64,000 bases of DNA from Haloimpatiens massiliensis (GCF_900184255.1 NZ_LT854639.1:152170-216169), one strand, 5' to 3'. Numbered from the stretch's first letter, positions 16,525 through 25,953 are shown. The notes: generated by a model not told the origin, from the sequence alone. Made by a program: numbers and translations.

Positions 16525-17215
16525 GGAGAGGCCTACTAAAGGATGATTTTCCTCCGCTTCGCTATGGAAAATCTTTAATTTATAAAAAAAGCACTCATAA
16601 TATTTTTTAGGCGTAGCCTTTCGTTTAATCTACAATCCTAGTTACTAATAATATTTTAACTAATTGTGAGATATAATTAGTCACTTTCATTAGGTACTAG
16701 TAACTGTCACATTATTAAAATATTAGATAAAATTTAATATATTTTGCCGTAAGGCATTGACTTGTATAAATCTTAAATTTGTAGGGTAGACCAGGTAAGA
16801 GGTAATAAGTAAGAAGTAAAAAGTAAGAGTTAAGGATAAAACTCAAAGAGTTTTTTATAATTAATTTATGAATAAATAACAAGAGAACAGCTAGTAAAAA
16901 TATGAGCTCTTGAAAAAATTCAGCAAAGCTGAATTTTCACCACAACTATTACTTCTTAGCTATTACCTATTACTTATCTACAATTTCTTATTTGTCTAAC
17001 AATTAAAGTTATATATTCTTATATATAACTCCTAATCATGCCTATGTATTTAAACTGGCTATCGCCAATAAAAGATTTTTAAAGCGCTTAAAAAGAAAGG
17101 CTATAACTATTTTATTTAATGAAATAGTTATAGCTTTTTTGCTTTACCATTTATTTAATTAAAGCTTTTCCGTAACATAGTGGCGGAAAAGCCTCCTTTA
17201 GTAGGCTGTCTCCCC
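16525..17215. repeat. R4 palindromic repeat, copy 1, split by an R3-related segment
   Basis: Left tip GGCCTACTAAAGGATGATTTT and right tip GCCTCCTTTAGTAGGC are inverted. It shares TTTTTTAGGCGTAGCCTTTCG, CTGGCTATCGCCAATAAAAG and the final stem with copy 2 at 23190. Between about 16785 and 16985 the sequence is instead the AAGTAAGAAGTAA/TTACTTCTTA interior of R3, so an R3-like element lies inside it. A hairpin at 17092-17143 (CTATAACTATTT with AAATAGTTATAG, then TTTTTT) is terminator-like. Confidence 0.78.
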
Positions 17216-17237
17216 CCATAAGTAATGTACATATGAA

Positions 17238-17478
17238 CCGAAAAATCTGTCTTTAAGGTAACAATAAATATATTTTTTTAGACTATTGAGCTAGCCTTAG
17301 AAATTCTTTGTTTTCAAATTTCAATACCCGTTAAGAAGCTTTCATGTTTGAGCGCCGTTAGAAGCGAGTTTGAAAGCTTTAGGGGATTGAAATTTGAAAA
17401 CATTAGAATTTCTTGGCGTATTGTAAGCAGTCTTAAAAAATATATTTATTGTGGACTTAAAGACAGATTTTTCTTGCA
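17238..17478. repeat. Large palindrome next to the SPFH gene (R6, single copy here)
   Basis: About 240 bp. The left arm AAAAATCTGTCTTTAAG, CAATAAATATATTTTTT and GTTTTCAAATTTCAAT are all answered in inverted order on the right. The centre contains GAAGCTTTCATGTTTGAGCG and its inverted partner. No coding role. It ends about 20 bp from the SPFH gene stop. Confidence 0.82.
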
Positions 17479-17499
17479 GCACTTGCTTCGTAATTTATT

Positions 17500-18441
17500 C
17501 TACTTGTTCATTCTAAGTGTATCGGCTATAGCTGCTAAGTTTCCTAATGAAGATAAAGATTCATTTGGAAGTATAAGTTTATTAGCAGGATTTTTAGCCA
17601 TTTCTTGAAGAGCTTCTACTTGTTTAAGAGCAATTACCCTTTCATCTGTTCCTGATTCAATAATAGCTGCATTTACCCTTCTTACTGCTTCTGATTGTGC
17701 TTCTGCTATAGCTCTTATTGCTTCTGCTTTACCTTGTGCTTCTAAAAGTTGAGATTCCTTAAGACCTTCTGCACGCCTTATGTTAGCTTCTTTTTCAGCT
17801 TCTGCTCCAAGTATTCTAGCTTGCTTTTCACCTTGTGCTTTTTCTATTTGGCTTTGTTTTTGTCCTTCTGCTTGTAAGATTGTAGCTCTCTTATCTCTCT
17901 CTGCTTTCATTTGTTTTTCCATAGCATTTTGTATTTCTGCTGGTGGTATTATATTTTTAATTTCTACTGATAATATTTTTATTCCATATGCATCAGTGAT
18001 TTCATCAACTATTTCCAATAATTTACCATTTATTCTGTCTCTTCCTGATAAAACTTCATCTAAGGACATGTCTCCAACTATATTTCTCATATTAGTAATA
18101 GTTGAATAAACTATACCTGATTTGTAGTCCTCTATATTATAAACAGCATCTTTTGCACTTAATACTTTATAAAATATAACATTATCTATGGATATATTTA
18201 CGTTATCCTTTGTTATAACTGTTTGAGGTTGTATATCTAATATCTGTTGCTTTGTAGATACTTTCTTTCTTACATAATCAGCAAATGGAATTACTAAATG
18301 CCAACCTGGTTCTAATATTCTGTGGAATTGTCCAAACCTTTCAACTACAAATACATTACCCGTATTTACAACTTTTATTGAACTTAATATGATGGTTATA
18401 ACTACTACTAATAAAATTATTACTAAAATTTTACCTGGCAT
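17500..18441 (-). CDS. SPFH/band-7 (stomatin-like) membrane protein
   Basis: 313 residues: one N-terminal membrane helix (KILVIILLVVVITIILSS), a band-7 domain (VVERFGQFHRILEPGWHLVIP through SVEIKNIIPPAEIQ), then a long Ala/Glu/Gln-rich coiled coil (AERDKRATILQAEGQKQSQI onward). It belongs to the QmcA/HflK-like scaffold proteins that oligomerise on the membrane. The ATG at 18439-18441 follows AGGAGTG. The gene starts 14 bp after the NfeD-type gene, and such pairs are a well-known SPFH-NfeD partnership linked to membrane microdomains or proteolysis control. Confidence 0.94.
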   Translation of the reverse strand: MPGKILVIILLVVVITIILSSIKVVNTGNVFVVERFGQFHRILEPGWHLVIPFADYVRKKVSTKQQILDIQPQTVITKDNVNISIDNVIFYKVLSAKDAVYNIEDYKSGIVYSTITNMRNIVGDMSLDEVLSGRDRINGKLLEIVDEITDAYGIKILSVEIKNIIPPAEIQNAMEKQMKAERDKRATILQAEGQKQSQIEKAQGEKQARILGAEAEKEANIRRAEGLKESQLLEAQGKAEAIRAIAEAQSEAVRRVNAAIIESGTDERVIALKQVEALQEMAKNPANKLILPNESLSSLGNLAAIADTLRMNK

Positions 18442-18455
18442 AAACACACACTCCT

Positions 18456-18896
18456 TTAATTATTTTTCTTTATTTTTTCTATAATTAATTTATTCCCTTG
18501 TATTCCTACTATTTTTATTCTATCTCCTAGTTCTATTTCTTCACCTTTGTTTTCAACAGTCCAATATATACCGTCTACTTTTAAATTTCCTTTCTCTTTT
18601 ATATTCTGATCACTAACTATTTCTCTACCAATGTATCCTTCTTCCATGGTTTTTGTCTTAGGTACAGTTCTCTTCATATTCTTTTTAACAATCGGATAGC
18701 CCGTAGCCATAAACAGAACACTAACTATGATAAACACTATAATTTGTGTACTAAAAGATAACCCTAGTGTTAAACATATTATTGCTGCTATAGCTCCCGC
18801 TGTAAACCATACAAATAAAAATGCGCTGGTGACTATATCTATAAGCAGTGCCCCTATTCCAACTATGAGCCATACAATTAATGGAAACCAGTCCAT
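18456..18896 (-). CDS. NfeD-family membrane protein (short form)
   Basis: 146 residues: two or three membrane helices (PLIVWLIVGIGALLIDIVTS, FLFVWFTAGAIAAIICLTLG, TQIIVFIIVSVLFMATGYPI), then an OB-fold-like C-terminus (GYIGREIVSDQNIKEKGNLK, VDGIYWTVENKGEEIELGDR). It lacks the ClpP-like protease domain of long NfeD proteins. The start follows AAAGGGGGAG. It is first in a two-gene operon with the SPFH protein, its expected functional partner. Confidence 0.92.
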   Translation of the reverse strand: MDWFPLIVWLIVGIGALLIDIVTSAFLFVWFTAGAIAAIICLTLGLSFSTQIIVFIIVSVLFMATGYPIVKKNMKRTVPKTKTMEEGYIGREIVSDQNIKEKGNLKVDGIYWTVENKGEEIELGDRIKIVGIQGNKLIIEKIKKNN

Positions 18897-19346
18897 AAAA
18901 TCTCCCCCTTTCTATGCATTTAAAATTATCTTTAATTTATGGTTATATTTAAAATATAATATAACTTCCATTAGTATAAAACCTAGTAATTTTATTTATA
19001 TATTCTATATTATTAATTTATATCCTTTATTATATTATGCTATATAAAATTTTATGATATTTAATTAGGAATATTCCTTGAAATTTCTAAGCTTGTTTAT
19101 ATTATATAGTATAACTAAAAATATTAAAAGTTTATTTACATTCTAAAAAACGTTATTAATTACTATTTAAAGTGTTCTAAATAATCCTCAGTTCTTTTTT
19201 CTTATGTTTTCTCCTTTTTCCATTAAAATAGAAAGACTGTAATGTACCTCATTTATTTAATTACATGTTATAATAAAAAAAAGAATCCATAGAATACTTG
19301 TTAATGAATAATATTACTATCTATTTATAGAATTGGAGTGAGTTCA
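18897..19346. other. Divergent intergenic region between nfeD and nadE
   Basis: 450 bp of very AT-rich DNA; no frame, repeat family or RNA motif recognised. It probably carries both divergent promoters, and the nadE ribosome site TTGGAGTGAG is at its right end. Confidence 0.55.
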
Positions 19347-21257
19347 ATGTACAATGGTTTTATAAAATTATCTACAGCCTGCCCTATAACTAATGTGGCA
19401 GACATAAATTTCAACTTGAAAAATATAAAAAAATGTATTGATGAAGCTTTAGAAGACAATTCTAAATTAATAGTTTTTCCTGAACTATCCATAACGTCTT
19501 ATACCTGCGGGGATTTATTTAATCAAAAAAAGTTACTATTTAAAAGTGAAGAGGCCCTACAAAATTTATGCTTATTTTCTAAAGACAAAGATATCTTAAT
19601 AGCTGTAGGTGCTCCTTTATACTCTAATTCGTGTCTTTACAACTGTGCATTTATTATATTCAAAGGTAAAATTTTAGGAATAGTCCCAAAAAGTTATATA
19701 CCAAATTACTCGGAGTTTTATGAAAAAAGATGGTTTTCAGAAGGCCTTAGAATAGTAGATAAACATATTGACTTGAAATTTCAAAAACATATACCATTTG
19801 GAACAAACTTAATTTTCACCTGTGGCTCCTTTAAATTTGGAGTGGAAATCTGTGAAGATCTTTGGGTTACAATACCTCCTAGTAGTTATTTAAGTTTACT
19901 TGGTGCTAATGTTATAGGAAACCTTTCTGCATCTAATGAATTGGTAAGCAAAGCTAACTATAGAAAAAATTTAATTTCAAATCAAAGTGCTAGATGTATG
20001 TGTGCTTATGCCTATGCCTCCTCAGGGGTGTTTGAATCTTCCACAGACTTAGTTTTTGGTGGTCATCTTCTAATCGGTGAAAATGGAAATATATTAAGTG
20101 AAAATAATAGATTTCATAGAGAAAACCAAGTAGTAACTTCTATAATAGACATAGATAAACTAGTATCTGAAAGGCTTAAAAATATCTCCTTTAGAGATAG
20201 CGTTAAATTATGTCCTTTTGAAGCTTTAGAAATTCCTTTTGAATTTTCTGATTTAAATTTAGGCAAATTTACAAGATATATAGACAAACATCCTTTTGTT
20301 CCTGGAAATTCTGAAGAAAGAAGCTTAAGATGTAGTGAAATTTTCAACATTCAAGCATCAGCTCTAGCCAAAAGATTGACCCATACTAACAGTAAAAAAG
20401 TTATAGTAGGTATTTCTGGAGGATTAGATTCCACATTAGCTCTTTTAGTAATAGTAAAAACTTTTAAGCTTTTAAATCTTCCAAGTGAAAACATAATAGC
20501 TATTACTCTGCCCGGTTTTGGAACCACAGATAGGACCTATAACAATGCAGTATCCCTTTGTCAAAAATTAAAAACTGATTTTAGAGAAATAAATATAGTA
20601 GATGCCTGTTTGCAACATTTTAAAGACATAAACCATCCAGTAGAAAATCATGATGTAACCTATGAGAATGTGCAAGCAAGAGAAAGAACTCAAATACTTA
20701 TGGATATTGCTAATAAAGAAGGCGGCTTGCTAATAGGAACTGGTGATTTGTCAGAATTAGCTTTAGGTTGGTGCACCTACAATGGAGACCATATGTCCAT
20801 GTACTCCGTAAACTGTTCTGTGCCTAAAACACTTGTTAGATATTTAGTAAGATATGTAGCTGAAAATGAAGTAGCTGAAGATATTTCTAATATACTTATA
20901 GATATACTTCATACTCCTGTAAGTCCTGAACTACTTCCTAAAGATAAAAATGGTGAAATAACTCAGAAAACCGAAGATATAGTAGGCCCTTATGAGCTTC
21001 ATGATTTTTTCTTATATCATTTTATAAAAACAGGCTCCACTAAAGAAAAAATACTATTCCTTGCCGAAAAAGCTTTTGACGGAGACTATAATAAAGAAAC
21101 TATAAATCTATGGCTTGAAAAGTTCATAAAAAGATTCTTTACACAACAATTTAAACGTTCAGCTATTCCAGATGGACCAAAGGTTGGAACTATAAGCCTT
21201 TCTCCAAGAGGAGATTGGAGAATGCCTTCTGATGCCAGCTTTAATAGCTTTCTATAA
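19347..21257 (+). CDS. nadE: Glutamine-dependent NAD+ synthetase
   Basis: 636 residues. It makes NAD+ from nicotinic acid adenine dinucleotide, ATP and glutamine. The N-terminal nitrilase-type glutaminase domain (about 1-270) has Glu in IVFPELSITSYTCGDL, Lys in GIVPKSYIPNYSEFYEKRWF and the nucleophile Cys in GVEICEDLWV. The C-terminal synthetase (about 330-636) has the PP-loop KVIVGISGGLDSTLAL and GTGDLSELALGWCTY, and ends SPRGDWRMPSDASFN. The ATG at 19347 follows TTGGAGTGAG; a GTG three codons earlier lies within that site. Monocistronic, followed by a hairpin. Confidence 0.96.
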   Translation: MYNGFIKLSTACPITNVADINFNLKNIKKCIDEALEDNSKLIVFPELSITSYTCGDLFNQKKLLFKSEEALQNLCLFSKDKDILIAVGAPLYSNSCLYNCAFIIFKGKILGIVPKSYIPNYSEFYEKRWFSEGLRIVDKHIDLKFQKHIPFGTNLIFTCGSFKFGVEICEDLWVTIPPSSYLSLLGANVIGNLSASNELVSKANYRKNLISNQSARCMCAYAYASSGVFESSTDLVFGGHLLIGENGNILSENNRFHRENQVVTSIIDIDKLVSERLKNISFRDSVKLCPFEALEIPFEFSDLNLGKFTRYIDKHPFVPGNSEERSLRCSEIFNIQASALAKRLTHTNSKKVIVGISGGLDSTLALLVIVKTFKLLNLPSENIIAITLPGFGTTDRTYNNAVSLCQKLKTDFREINIVDACLQHFKDINHPVENHDVTYENVQARERTQILMDIANKEGGLLIGTGDLSELALGWCTYNGDHMSMYSVNCSVPKTLVRYLVRYVAENEVAEDISNILIDILHTPVSPELLPKDKNGEITQKTEDIVGPYELHDFFLYHFIKTGSTKEKILFLAEKAFDGDYNKETINLWLEKFIKRFFTQQFKRSAIPDGPKVGTISLSPRGDWRMPSDASFNSFL

Positions 21258-21287
21258 CTACTAACTAAATTTTCAGAGTTATAAAAC

Positions 21288-21322
21288 CACACTTGCCATT
21301 TATATTTATCATAAATGGCAAG
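21288..21322 (+). terminator. Hairpin after nadE
   Basis: ACTTGCCATTTAT pairs with ATAAATGGCAAGT, then CTCCC. There is no U-tract on the plus strand. On the minus strand the stem is followed by GTGG, so termination efficiency is uncertain. Confidence 0.55.
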
Positions 21323-21336
21323 TCTCCCTACCTAAA

Positions 21337-21407
21337 CTAGCACCCTAGCCCTCTAGCAAACTAACTCCGGCCCCCTAGCACACTGGCACACTAACTCTGG
21401 CCCACTA
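21337..21407. repeat. R5 8-bp tandem repeat array, abutting yaaR stop
   Basis: About nine degenerate units of CTAGCACA type (CTAGCACC, CTAGCCCT, CTAGCAAA, CTAGCACA, CTGGCACA). It is far more GC-rich than its surroundings. It runs straight into the TAG stop of the gene at 21405. Confidence 0.82.
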
Positions 21408-21827
21408 TTTATACAGGTCCACAACCAGCCCTGTTATCTCATCAACAGTACTGGCTATATTTAAATTTTCACATTGTTCATTTAAAATAGCTGCAGTGAT
21501 TTCTTCTAACTTTTCATCCACTGTTTCCACAGTTATAAAGTATTGAGTTTGCCAAAAACTTATATCTTTTTCTACCTTATACATATGCGATAAAACTGAT
21601 TGCAAATACTCTTTTATAAGATTTTTATAAGCTTTCACATCTCTATAAGACTTAGTAATAGCCAACCTATTTCCCTTTTTCTTTATATTATCTAGCATTT
21701 CCTTCATTTCTTTTTGAGATTTTTGTTGTCTTGCAAAATTAAAATTTTGTGAAAAGTCTTTTTTATTCTTAATCTCATGTTTTTCTTGAGGAATTCCTAC
21801 ATTTCTTCCAATTCTATTTATTTCCAC
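21405..21827 (-). CDS. YaaR family protein (DUF327)
   Basis: 140 residues, mostly helical and soluble, matching the YaaR/DUF327 family in length and pattern (KEMLDNIKKKGNRLAITKSY, DVKAYKNLIKEYLQSVLSHM, ETVDEKLEEI near the C-terminus). The molecular function of the family is unknown. The GTG start at 21825-21827 follows AGAGGTG. The stop is TAG, and the sequence passes directly into an R5 tandem array, which may have displaced the original 3' flank. Monocistronic, convergent with nadE. Confidence 0.86.
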   Translation of the reverse strand: MEINRIGRNVGIPQEKHEIKNKKDFSQNFNFARQQKSQKEMKEMLDNIKKKGNRLAITKSYRDVKAYKNLIKEYLQSVLSHMYKVEKDISFWQTQYFITVETVDEKLEEITAAILNEQCENLNIASTVDEITGLVVDLYK

Positions 21828-22079
21828 AACAACACCTCTATTTCACTTTGTATATTAATTCTCTTTCTTATAAACTTTTAATAATAAAATATATATTTAT
21901 TAAATAGTGATATGATTTTTATCATTTATATTACTAACAATAATATTCGTAATAATTAATATTTTCTTCACCGAATAAGCTTTTGGTCTTCTATAATTAT
22001 TATATAACATCTTCTAAAAAAATTCTTCTGTTTGCATATATGAAAATCGAAAGTTATAATTAAGCTTGGAGGTGGAACC

Positions 22080-22616
22080 ATGAACGAACTTTTCACTATG
22101 TTCTTAACTTTTTTTAAAATAGGAGCTTTTACCTTTGGAGGTGGCTATGCTATGATACCTCTTATAGAAGCAGAAGTTGTAACTAGAAGACATTGGATTT
22201 CTAAGGAAGAATTTGTGGATATAATTGTCATTTCTCAATCATTCCCTGGAGCCCTTGCAGTAAATTGCTCAACTTTTATAGGTTATAAAATGGGGGGAAT
22301 ATTAGGTGCTATACTTGCTCTTTTAGGGGTTATAATGCCCTCATTTTTTATAATAATTGCTATAGCTGCTCTTTTTGTGCAATTTAGAAACAACTACATA
22401 GTAGATTTAATATTTAAAGGTATAGGTGCTGCCGTACCAATTTTAATATTAGTAGCCATAAGCAGTCTATTTAAGTCAGTAAAAAAAACTTACATAAATT
22501 ATATAATTATACTACTATCCATTATAGCTATAGCTATATTTAAAGTTAGCCCTATATGGGTTGTGGTATGTTCTGCACTATACGGAATAATTTTTTTAAG
22601 GAAGCAGGTGCAATAA
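22080..22616 (+). CDS. Chromate transporter family protein, subunit 1
   Basis: 178 residues, half-size CHR protein with about five or six membrane segments. The signature FKIGAFTFGGGYAMIPLIEA and the SQSFPGALAVNCSTFIGYKM loop are clear. Paired short CHR proteins export chromate in Bacillus relatives, but many clostridial members probably carry another anion. The start follows GGAGGTGGAACC. Its TAA stop overlaps the ATG of the next gene by one base, implying translational coupling and a two-subunit transporter. Confidence 0.93.
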   Translation: MNELFTMFLTFFKIGAFTFGGGYAMIPLIEAEVVTRRHWISKEEFVDIIVISQSFPGALAVNCSTFIGYKMGGILGAILALLGVIMPSFFIIIAIAALFVQFRNNYIVDLIFKGIGAAVPILILVAISSLFKSVKKTYINYIIILLSIIAIAIFKVSPIWVVVCSALYGIIFLRKQVQ

Positions 22617-23143
22617 TGAAGTTACTAATAGATATATTCTTAACTTTTTTAAAAATAGGTGCTTTCAGCTTTGGTGGTGGATATGCAATGCTTCCATTAA
22701 TTCAAAAGGAAATAGTAGAAAAACATCAATGGATTAGTTTTAATACATTTAAAGATATAATAGGTGTATCTCAAATGACTCCTGGTCCCATAGCTATAAA
22801 TTCAGCTACCTTTGTAGGTTATAAAGTTGCAGGAATAAAGGGAAGTTTATCAGGAACTTTAGGTGTTATAACTTTTTCTTTTATATTAGTTACCGTAGCA
22901 ACTCATTACCTTATGAAGTTCAAAGACTCCAAGTTAATTAAATCAGCTCTTTTAGGTATGCGCCCCGCTCTAGTGGGACTTATAATTGCAGCTTTTATTC
23001 AGCTTGGTAAAGACTCTTATGTAGAAATAAAAGCAATTGTAATAGGGCTTATAATTGCCTTTTTATCATTTAAAACAAAACTTCATCCAATCTTAATAAT
23101 TGTAATTTCAGCTGTATTAGGAATAATCTTTTATAGCATATAA
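22616..23143 (+). CDS. Chromate transporter family protein, subunit 2
   Basis: 175 residues, paralogous to the preceding gene (FLKIGAFSFGGGYAMLPLIQ, SQMTPGPIAINSATFVGYKV). The ATG at 22616 overlaps the upstream stop as TAATG and has AAGGAAGCAGGTG ahead of it; a longer reading from 22556 would overlap the first gene in another frame and is not credible. The two short proteins most likely form an antiparallel heterodimer that replaces the single long ChrA. Followed by a hairpin-bearing R4 repeat. Confidence 0.93.
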   Translation: MKLLIDIFLTFLKIGAFSFGGGYAMLPLIQKEIVEKHQWISFNTFKDIIGVSQMTPGPIAINSATFVGYKVAGIKGSLSGTLGVITFSFILVTVATHYLMKFKDSKLIKSALLGMRPALVGLIIAAFIQLGKDSYVEIKAIVIGLIIAFLSFKTKLHPILIIVISAVLGIIFYSI

Positions 23144-23189
23144 GAAAATTATGACTTTGTCATAATTTTCAGTGGGCTAGGGTGTCCGA

Positions 23190-23537
23190 GGTCTAGTGGA
23201 CTAGTAAAGGATTATTTTCCTACACTGTGCTATGGAAAATCTTTGATTTATAAAAAAGAGAGCGCTCATAATATTTTTTAGGCGTAGCCTTTCGAAAAAT
23301 TATATGATACTTATCAAAATAACATAATAGCTAAAATTTAATTCATTTTGCCGTGAGGCATAGGGTTGTATAAATTTTAGTTTTAGTATTTTCGCTGGCT
23401 ATCGCCAATAAAAGATTTAAGTTAAACCAAAAAAGATAACATAATTTCACGTTGTGAAATTATGTTATCTTTTTTAAATTGTAAAATTTTTCGTAATGTA
23501 ATGAAGAAAAATCATCCTTTACTAGTCCTCTAGCACA
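23190..23537. repeat. R4 palindromic repeat, copy 2
   Basis: About 350 bp with outer inverted ends CTAGTGGACTAGTAAAGG and CCTTTACTAGTCCTCTAG. The tips merge into R5-like CTAG units. The middle shares TTTTTTAGGCGTAGCCTTTCG and CTGGCTATCGCCAATAAAAG with copy 1. It lies in the convergent gap between the chromate pair and the MFS gene. Confidence 0.82.
23428..23477. terminator. Bidirectional terminator-like hairpin within R4 copy 2
   Basis: AAAAAAGATAACATAATTTC is answered by GAAATTATGTTATCTTTTTT with a short loop. The stem is perfect and flanked by A6 and T6, so it would terminate transcription from both convergent neighbours. Confidence 0.88.
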
Positions 23538-23565
23538 CTGTCCAACTAGCACACTTAAGCCATAA

Positions 23566-23587
23566 ATCGCGGCACTTCTGCCGCAAT
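23566..23587 (-). terminator. Hairpin after the MFS gene
   Basis: On the minus strand TTGCGGCA and TGCCGCGA pair around GAAG, a stable tetraloop-like turn, followed by TTTATGG. It lies seven bases after the stop. The weak U-tract makes it a moderate terminator. Confidence 0.65.
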
Positions 23588-23593
23588 TTATTC

Positions 23594-24916
23594 TTATGCT
23601 GCTTGTTCTTCAGCTTGTTTTTTGTTTTCTGGTCTATTATACTTTTTAGTAAATACTACTAATAACATTACTGATGCTATTATATATATAACTCCTGTAA
23701 CATAATAAGCTTTTCCATATCCATTTTGTAGTGAGAATATAAATTGTTTTCCTAATACTCCAGCTACAACTTGTGCAATACCTTGAGCTACATATATAAC
23801 TGCATTATAAGCTGGTCTAGCTTCTTTACTTACAAACTCCATTGGCAAAGCTTGTTGTACTGGCATAGCTGCATTCATAAATCCTGATCTTAAGAATAAA
23901 CCTGTTCCTACTGCCATTACCATGTGACTTCCAAAAGCTGCTCCATTTGCTATAACCAACATAAATGGTATTGATACTAGAGCTAGTCCACCTAGAGACA
24001 CAACTCTTCCTAATTTCTTAACAATCCATGGTGATACAAATATAAACATAACCATTGCAAAGTATTGGTAAGAAATAAGTGATGAAATAGTTGCTCTATC
24101 TATTCCCATTCTACTTAAGAATACTGAGAAGTAAGGAGTAATTAATGATGCTCCAAGTCTTATTAAGAATGCGAAAAGTACGAATAATACTATATATTTA
24201 TTCAAGAATGCTTTCCAGTTCATTTTTTCCTTTGTTTCCTTTTTGACTTTCTTATAGTCTTGAGGAATTTCTTTTATTAATAATATTGGTACAAGTGTCA
24301 TTGCTGCTACCACAGCGTATATTAATAAAGCATCTTTATGAGCTCCTATATAAGCTTGCAATTGTGTTGGATTAAAATCTGCTATCTTTTCTGTTAAAGT
24401 TTTTGCTTCTGCATATCCAATTCCTAATCTTGAAGCAAATCTATGAGATATTAATTTTCCACCTGACCATGTTCCAGCGATCATACCTAATATGTTTGTC
24501 CATAAAGTTGTTGAGAATATTTTTTCTCTGTTTTCTTCAGTAGTATAACAGCTTAAAAATGGTGATAATATAGCGTCGAACATACATACACCTATCATTA
24601 TTACTGATGCTGCTATAGCAACTAACATAACTGAGCTTGACTTAGTTATTAATAATGTTCCTCCTATAAAAGCTATAGGTGAAAATGCTAAAACTTTTTT
24701 ATAACCAAGCTTAGGTACTATTAATAAAAGAGCTGCACCACCATAAAAACCTATTCCCATTATTATTGACATACTAGCAGCTATTCCTTTTGTAGCTGCT
24801 GATGCATCAAGAAAAGTAACCATTGTATCAAGAGCTACTCCACCAAGCACTCCCATGAATATATATGCTATTATAAACATCCAACTATTAAAACTAGATC
24901 TCTTTTCCATTTCCAT
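23594..24916 (-). CDS. Major facilitator superfamily transporter
   Basis: 440 residues with 12 membrane segments in two sets of six and a basic cytoplasmic loop (about 205-225, KEIPQDYKKVKKETKEK). An unusually long periplasmic-side loop around 150-185 (HRFASRLGIGYAEAKTLTEK) separates helices 5 and 6. I do not recognise the substrate group. The ATG follows a GGGGGG-AG ribosome site. It stands alone, with a 1-kb non-coding region upstream that probably carries its control elements. Confidence 0.82.
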   Translation of the reverse strand: MEMEKRSSFNSWMFIIAYIFMGVLGGVALDTMVTFLDASAATKGIAASMSIIMGIGFYGGAALLLIVPKLGYKKVLAFSPIAFIGGTLLITKSSSVMLVAIAASVIMIGVCMFDAILSPFLSCYTTEENREKIFSTTLWTNILGMIAGTWSGGKLISHRFASRLGIGYAEAKTLTEKIADFNPTQLQAYIGAHKDALLIYAVVAAMTLVPILLIKEIPQDYKKVKKETKEKMNWKAFLNKYIVLFVLFAFLIRLGASLITPYFSVFLSRMGIDRATISSLISYQYFAMVMFIFVSPWIVKKLGRVVSLGGLALVSIPFMLVIANGAAFGSHMVMAVGTGLFLRSGFMNAAMPVQQALPMEFVSKEARPAYNAVIYVAQGIAQVVAGVLGKQFIFSLQNGYGKAYYVTGVIYIIASVMLLVVFTKKYNRPENKKQAEEQAA

Positions 24917-25665
24917 GTTTTTTTGCTCCCCCCCGATTAATCTAAAAGATTAATATCTTAAAACGTTTACTCCATGTTCACCTACCGCATTGCTCTATAT
25001 TATATAAGTATAGAATCCTACGCTAGTTACACTTTTGAATAATAAATTTTTAGTTTATGTATAAATTTTTCATATTAAAGGATTTATTAAAATAATTTCA
25101 ACTGCATAATATTTTTTCACAACATCACACTGGGCCCTAATGTGAGTTTTGAAATCAATTACAATATAATATATTTTGTTTTGAAAAGCAACACTTTGTC
25201 AAATAGTAGCATAATTGATTTTACAAAGTTAGACACATGCTTTTTTCTAAAAATATTATAATATTAAATTTAAAAAGCATTTTATCAATCCGTAATTGGC
25301 ACATATATATCTGATATTGTTTTCCTTTGAAATACACATTTCTTCTATTAAGTGTCATTTCAACAGAAACACTTTTTAGCTATTTTACAATAATTTCAAA
25401 AATATTAATGCTATAATATTGAATTATTAAAATTCGAGTATTGCATATTTGTTATTTTTTTGCGAATTTATTACAACTTTTTTACAAGAAATATTAACTT
25501 ATATAAAAAAATTTAAAAAAAAATAGATATTTTTCAGTCATTGTTAAATTTTTGTTCAATTAAAATTTACTAATATGTAATTATATTACATATTAGTATT
25601 TAAATTTTCAATAAAATTAAATACTACCTTTGTCGCTAATCTACATTCATCCACTTACAACTTGA

Positions 25666-25849
25666 TCAACTTTCACATATAATTTTTAAATTTAACATCA
25701 AGTGAATAAAGAAAATACAAATATAATTTTTAATTTAAAATTAAGATTGAAATTCCTATATAATTTCTTGAATTTATATTTTATCCAAAACTCTTAAATG
25801 AGTTTTATCCTTCAATTTTCAATCTTTATTTTATAACTGAAAAAGTTGA
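25666..25849. repeat. R3 repeat, diverged short copy in inverted orientation
   Basis: Tips TCAACTTTCACA and AAAAGTTGA are inverted. The right end reads as the reverse of the usual R3 left end (CTTTATTTTATAACTG). Inside, AAACTCTTAAATGAGTTTTATCC corresponds to the GGATAAAACTC hairpin of other copies. It is older and shorter than the rest. Confidence 0.6.
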
Positions 25850-25923
25850 ATAATTAAATAAAAAGCTTTGAAAATAAGTTTCTTGGAAATTATAAACTTT
25901 GTTCACATATTATGAAGTAGGTA

Positions 25924-25953
25924 TTGATATTTATATACATAATATGTTATAAT
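25924..25953 (+). promoter_or_regulatory. SigA-type promoter of the Mn riboswitch
   Basis: TTGATA and TATAAT are separated by 18 bases, and the riboswitch core begins 18 bases after the -10 box. Confidence 0.75.

Noticed and set aside
17348..17608. Plus-strand open frame in the palindrome beside the SPFH gene
   Set aside because: It lies in repeat DNA and runs antisense into the SPFH gene; no ribosome site or family resemblance.
22556..22616. Longer N-terminus for the second chromate transporter protein
   Set aside because: It would overlap the first gene in another frame, and a good ribosome site with TAATG coupling supports the ATG at 22616.
25127..25145. CACACTGGGCCCTAATGTG dyad as a CRP/FNR-type operator of the MFS gene
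   Set aside because: Several mismatches, half-sites in the wrong order for CRP, and over 200 bp from the gene; no support beyond a weak palindrome.
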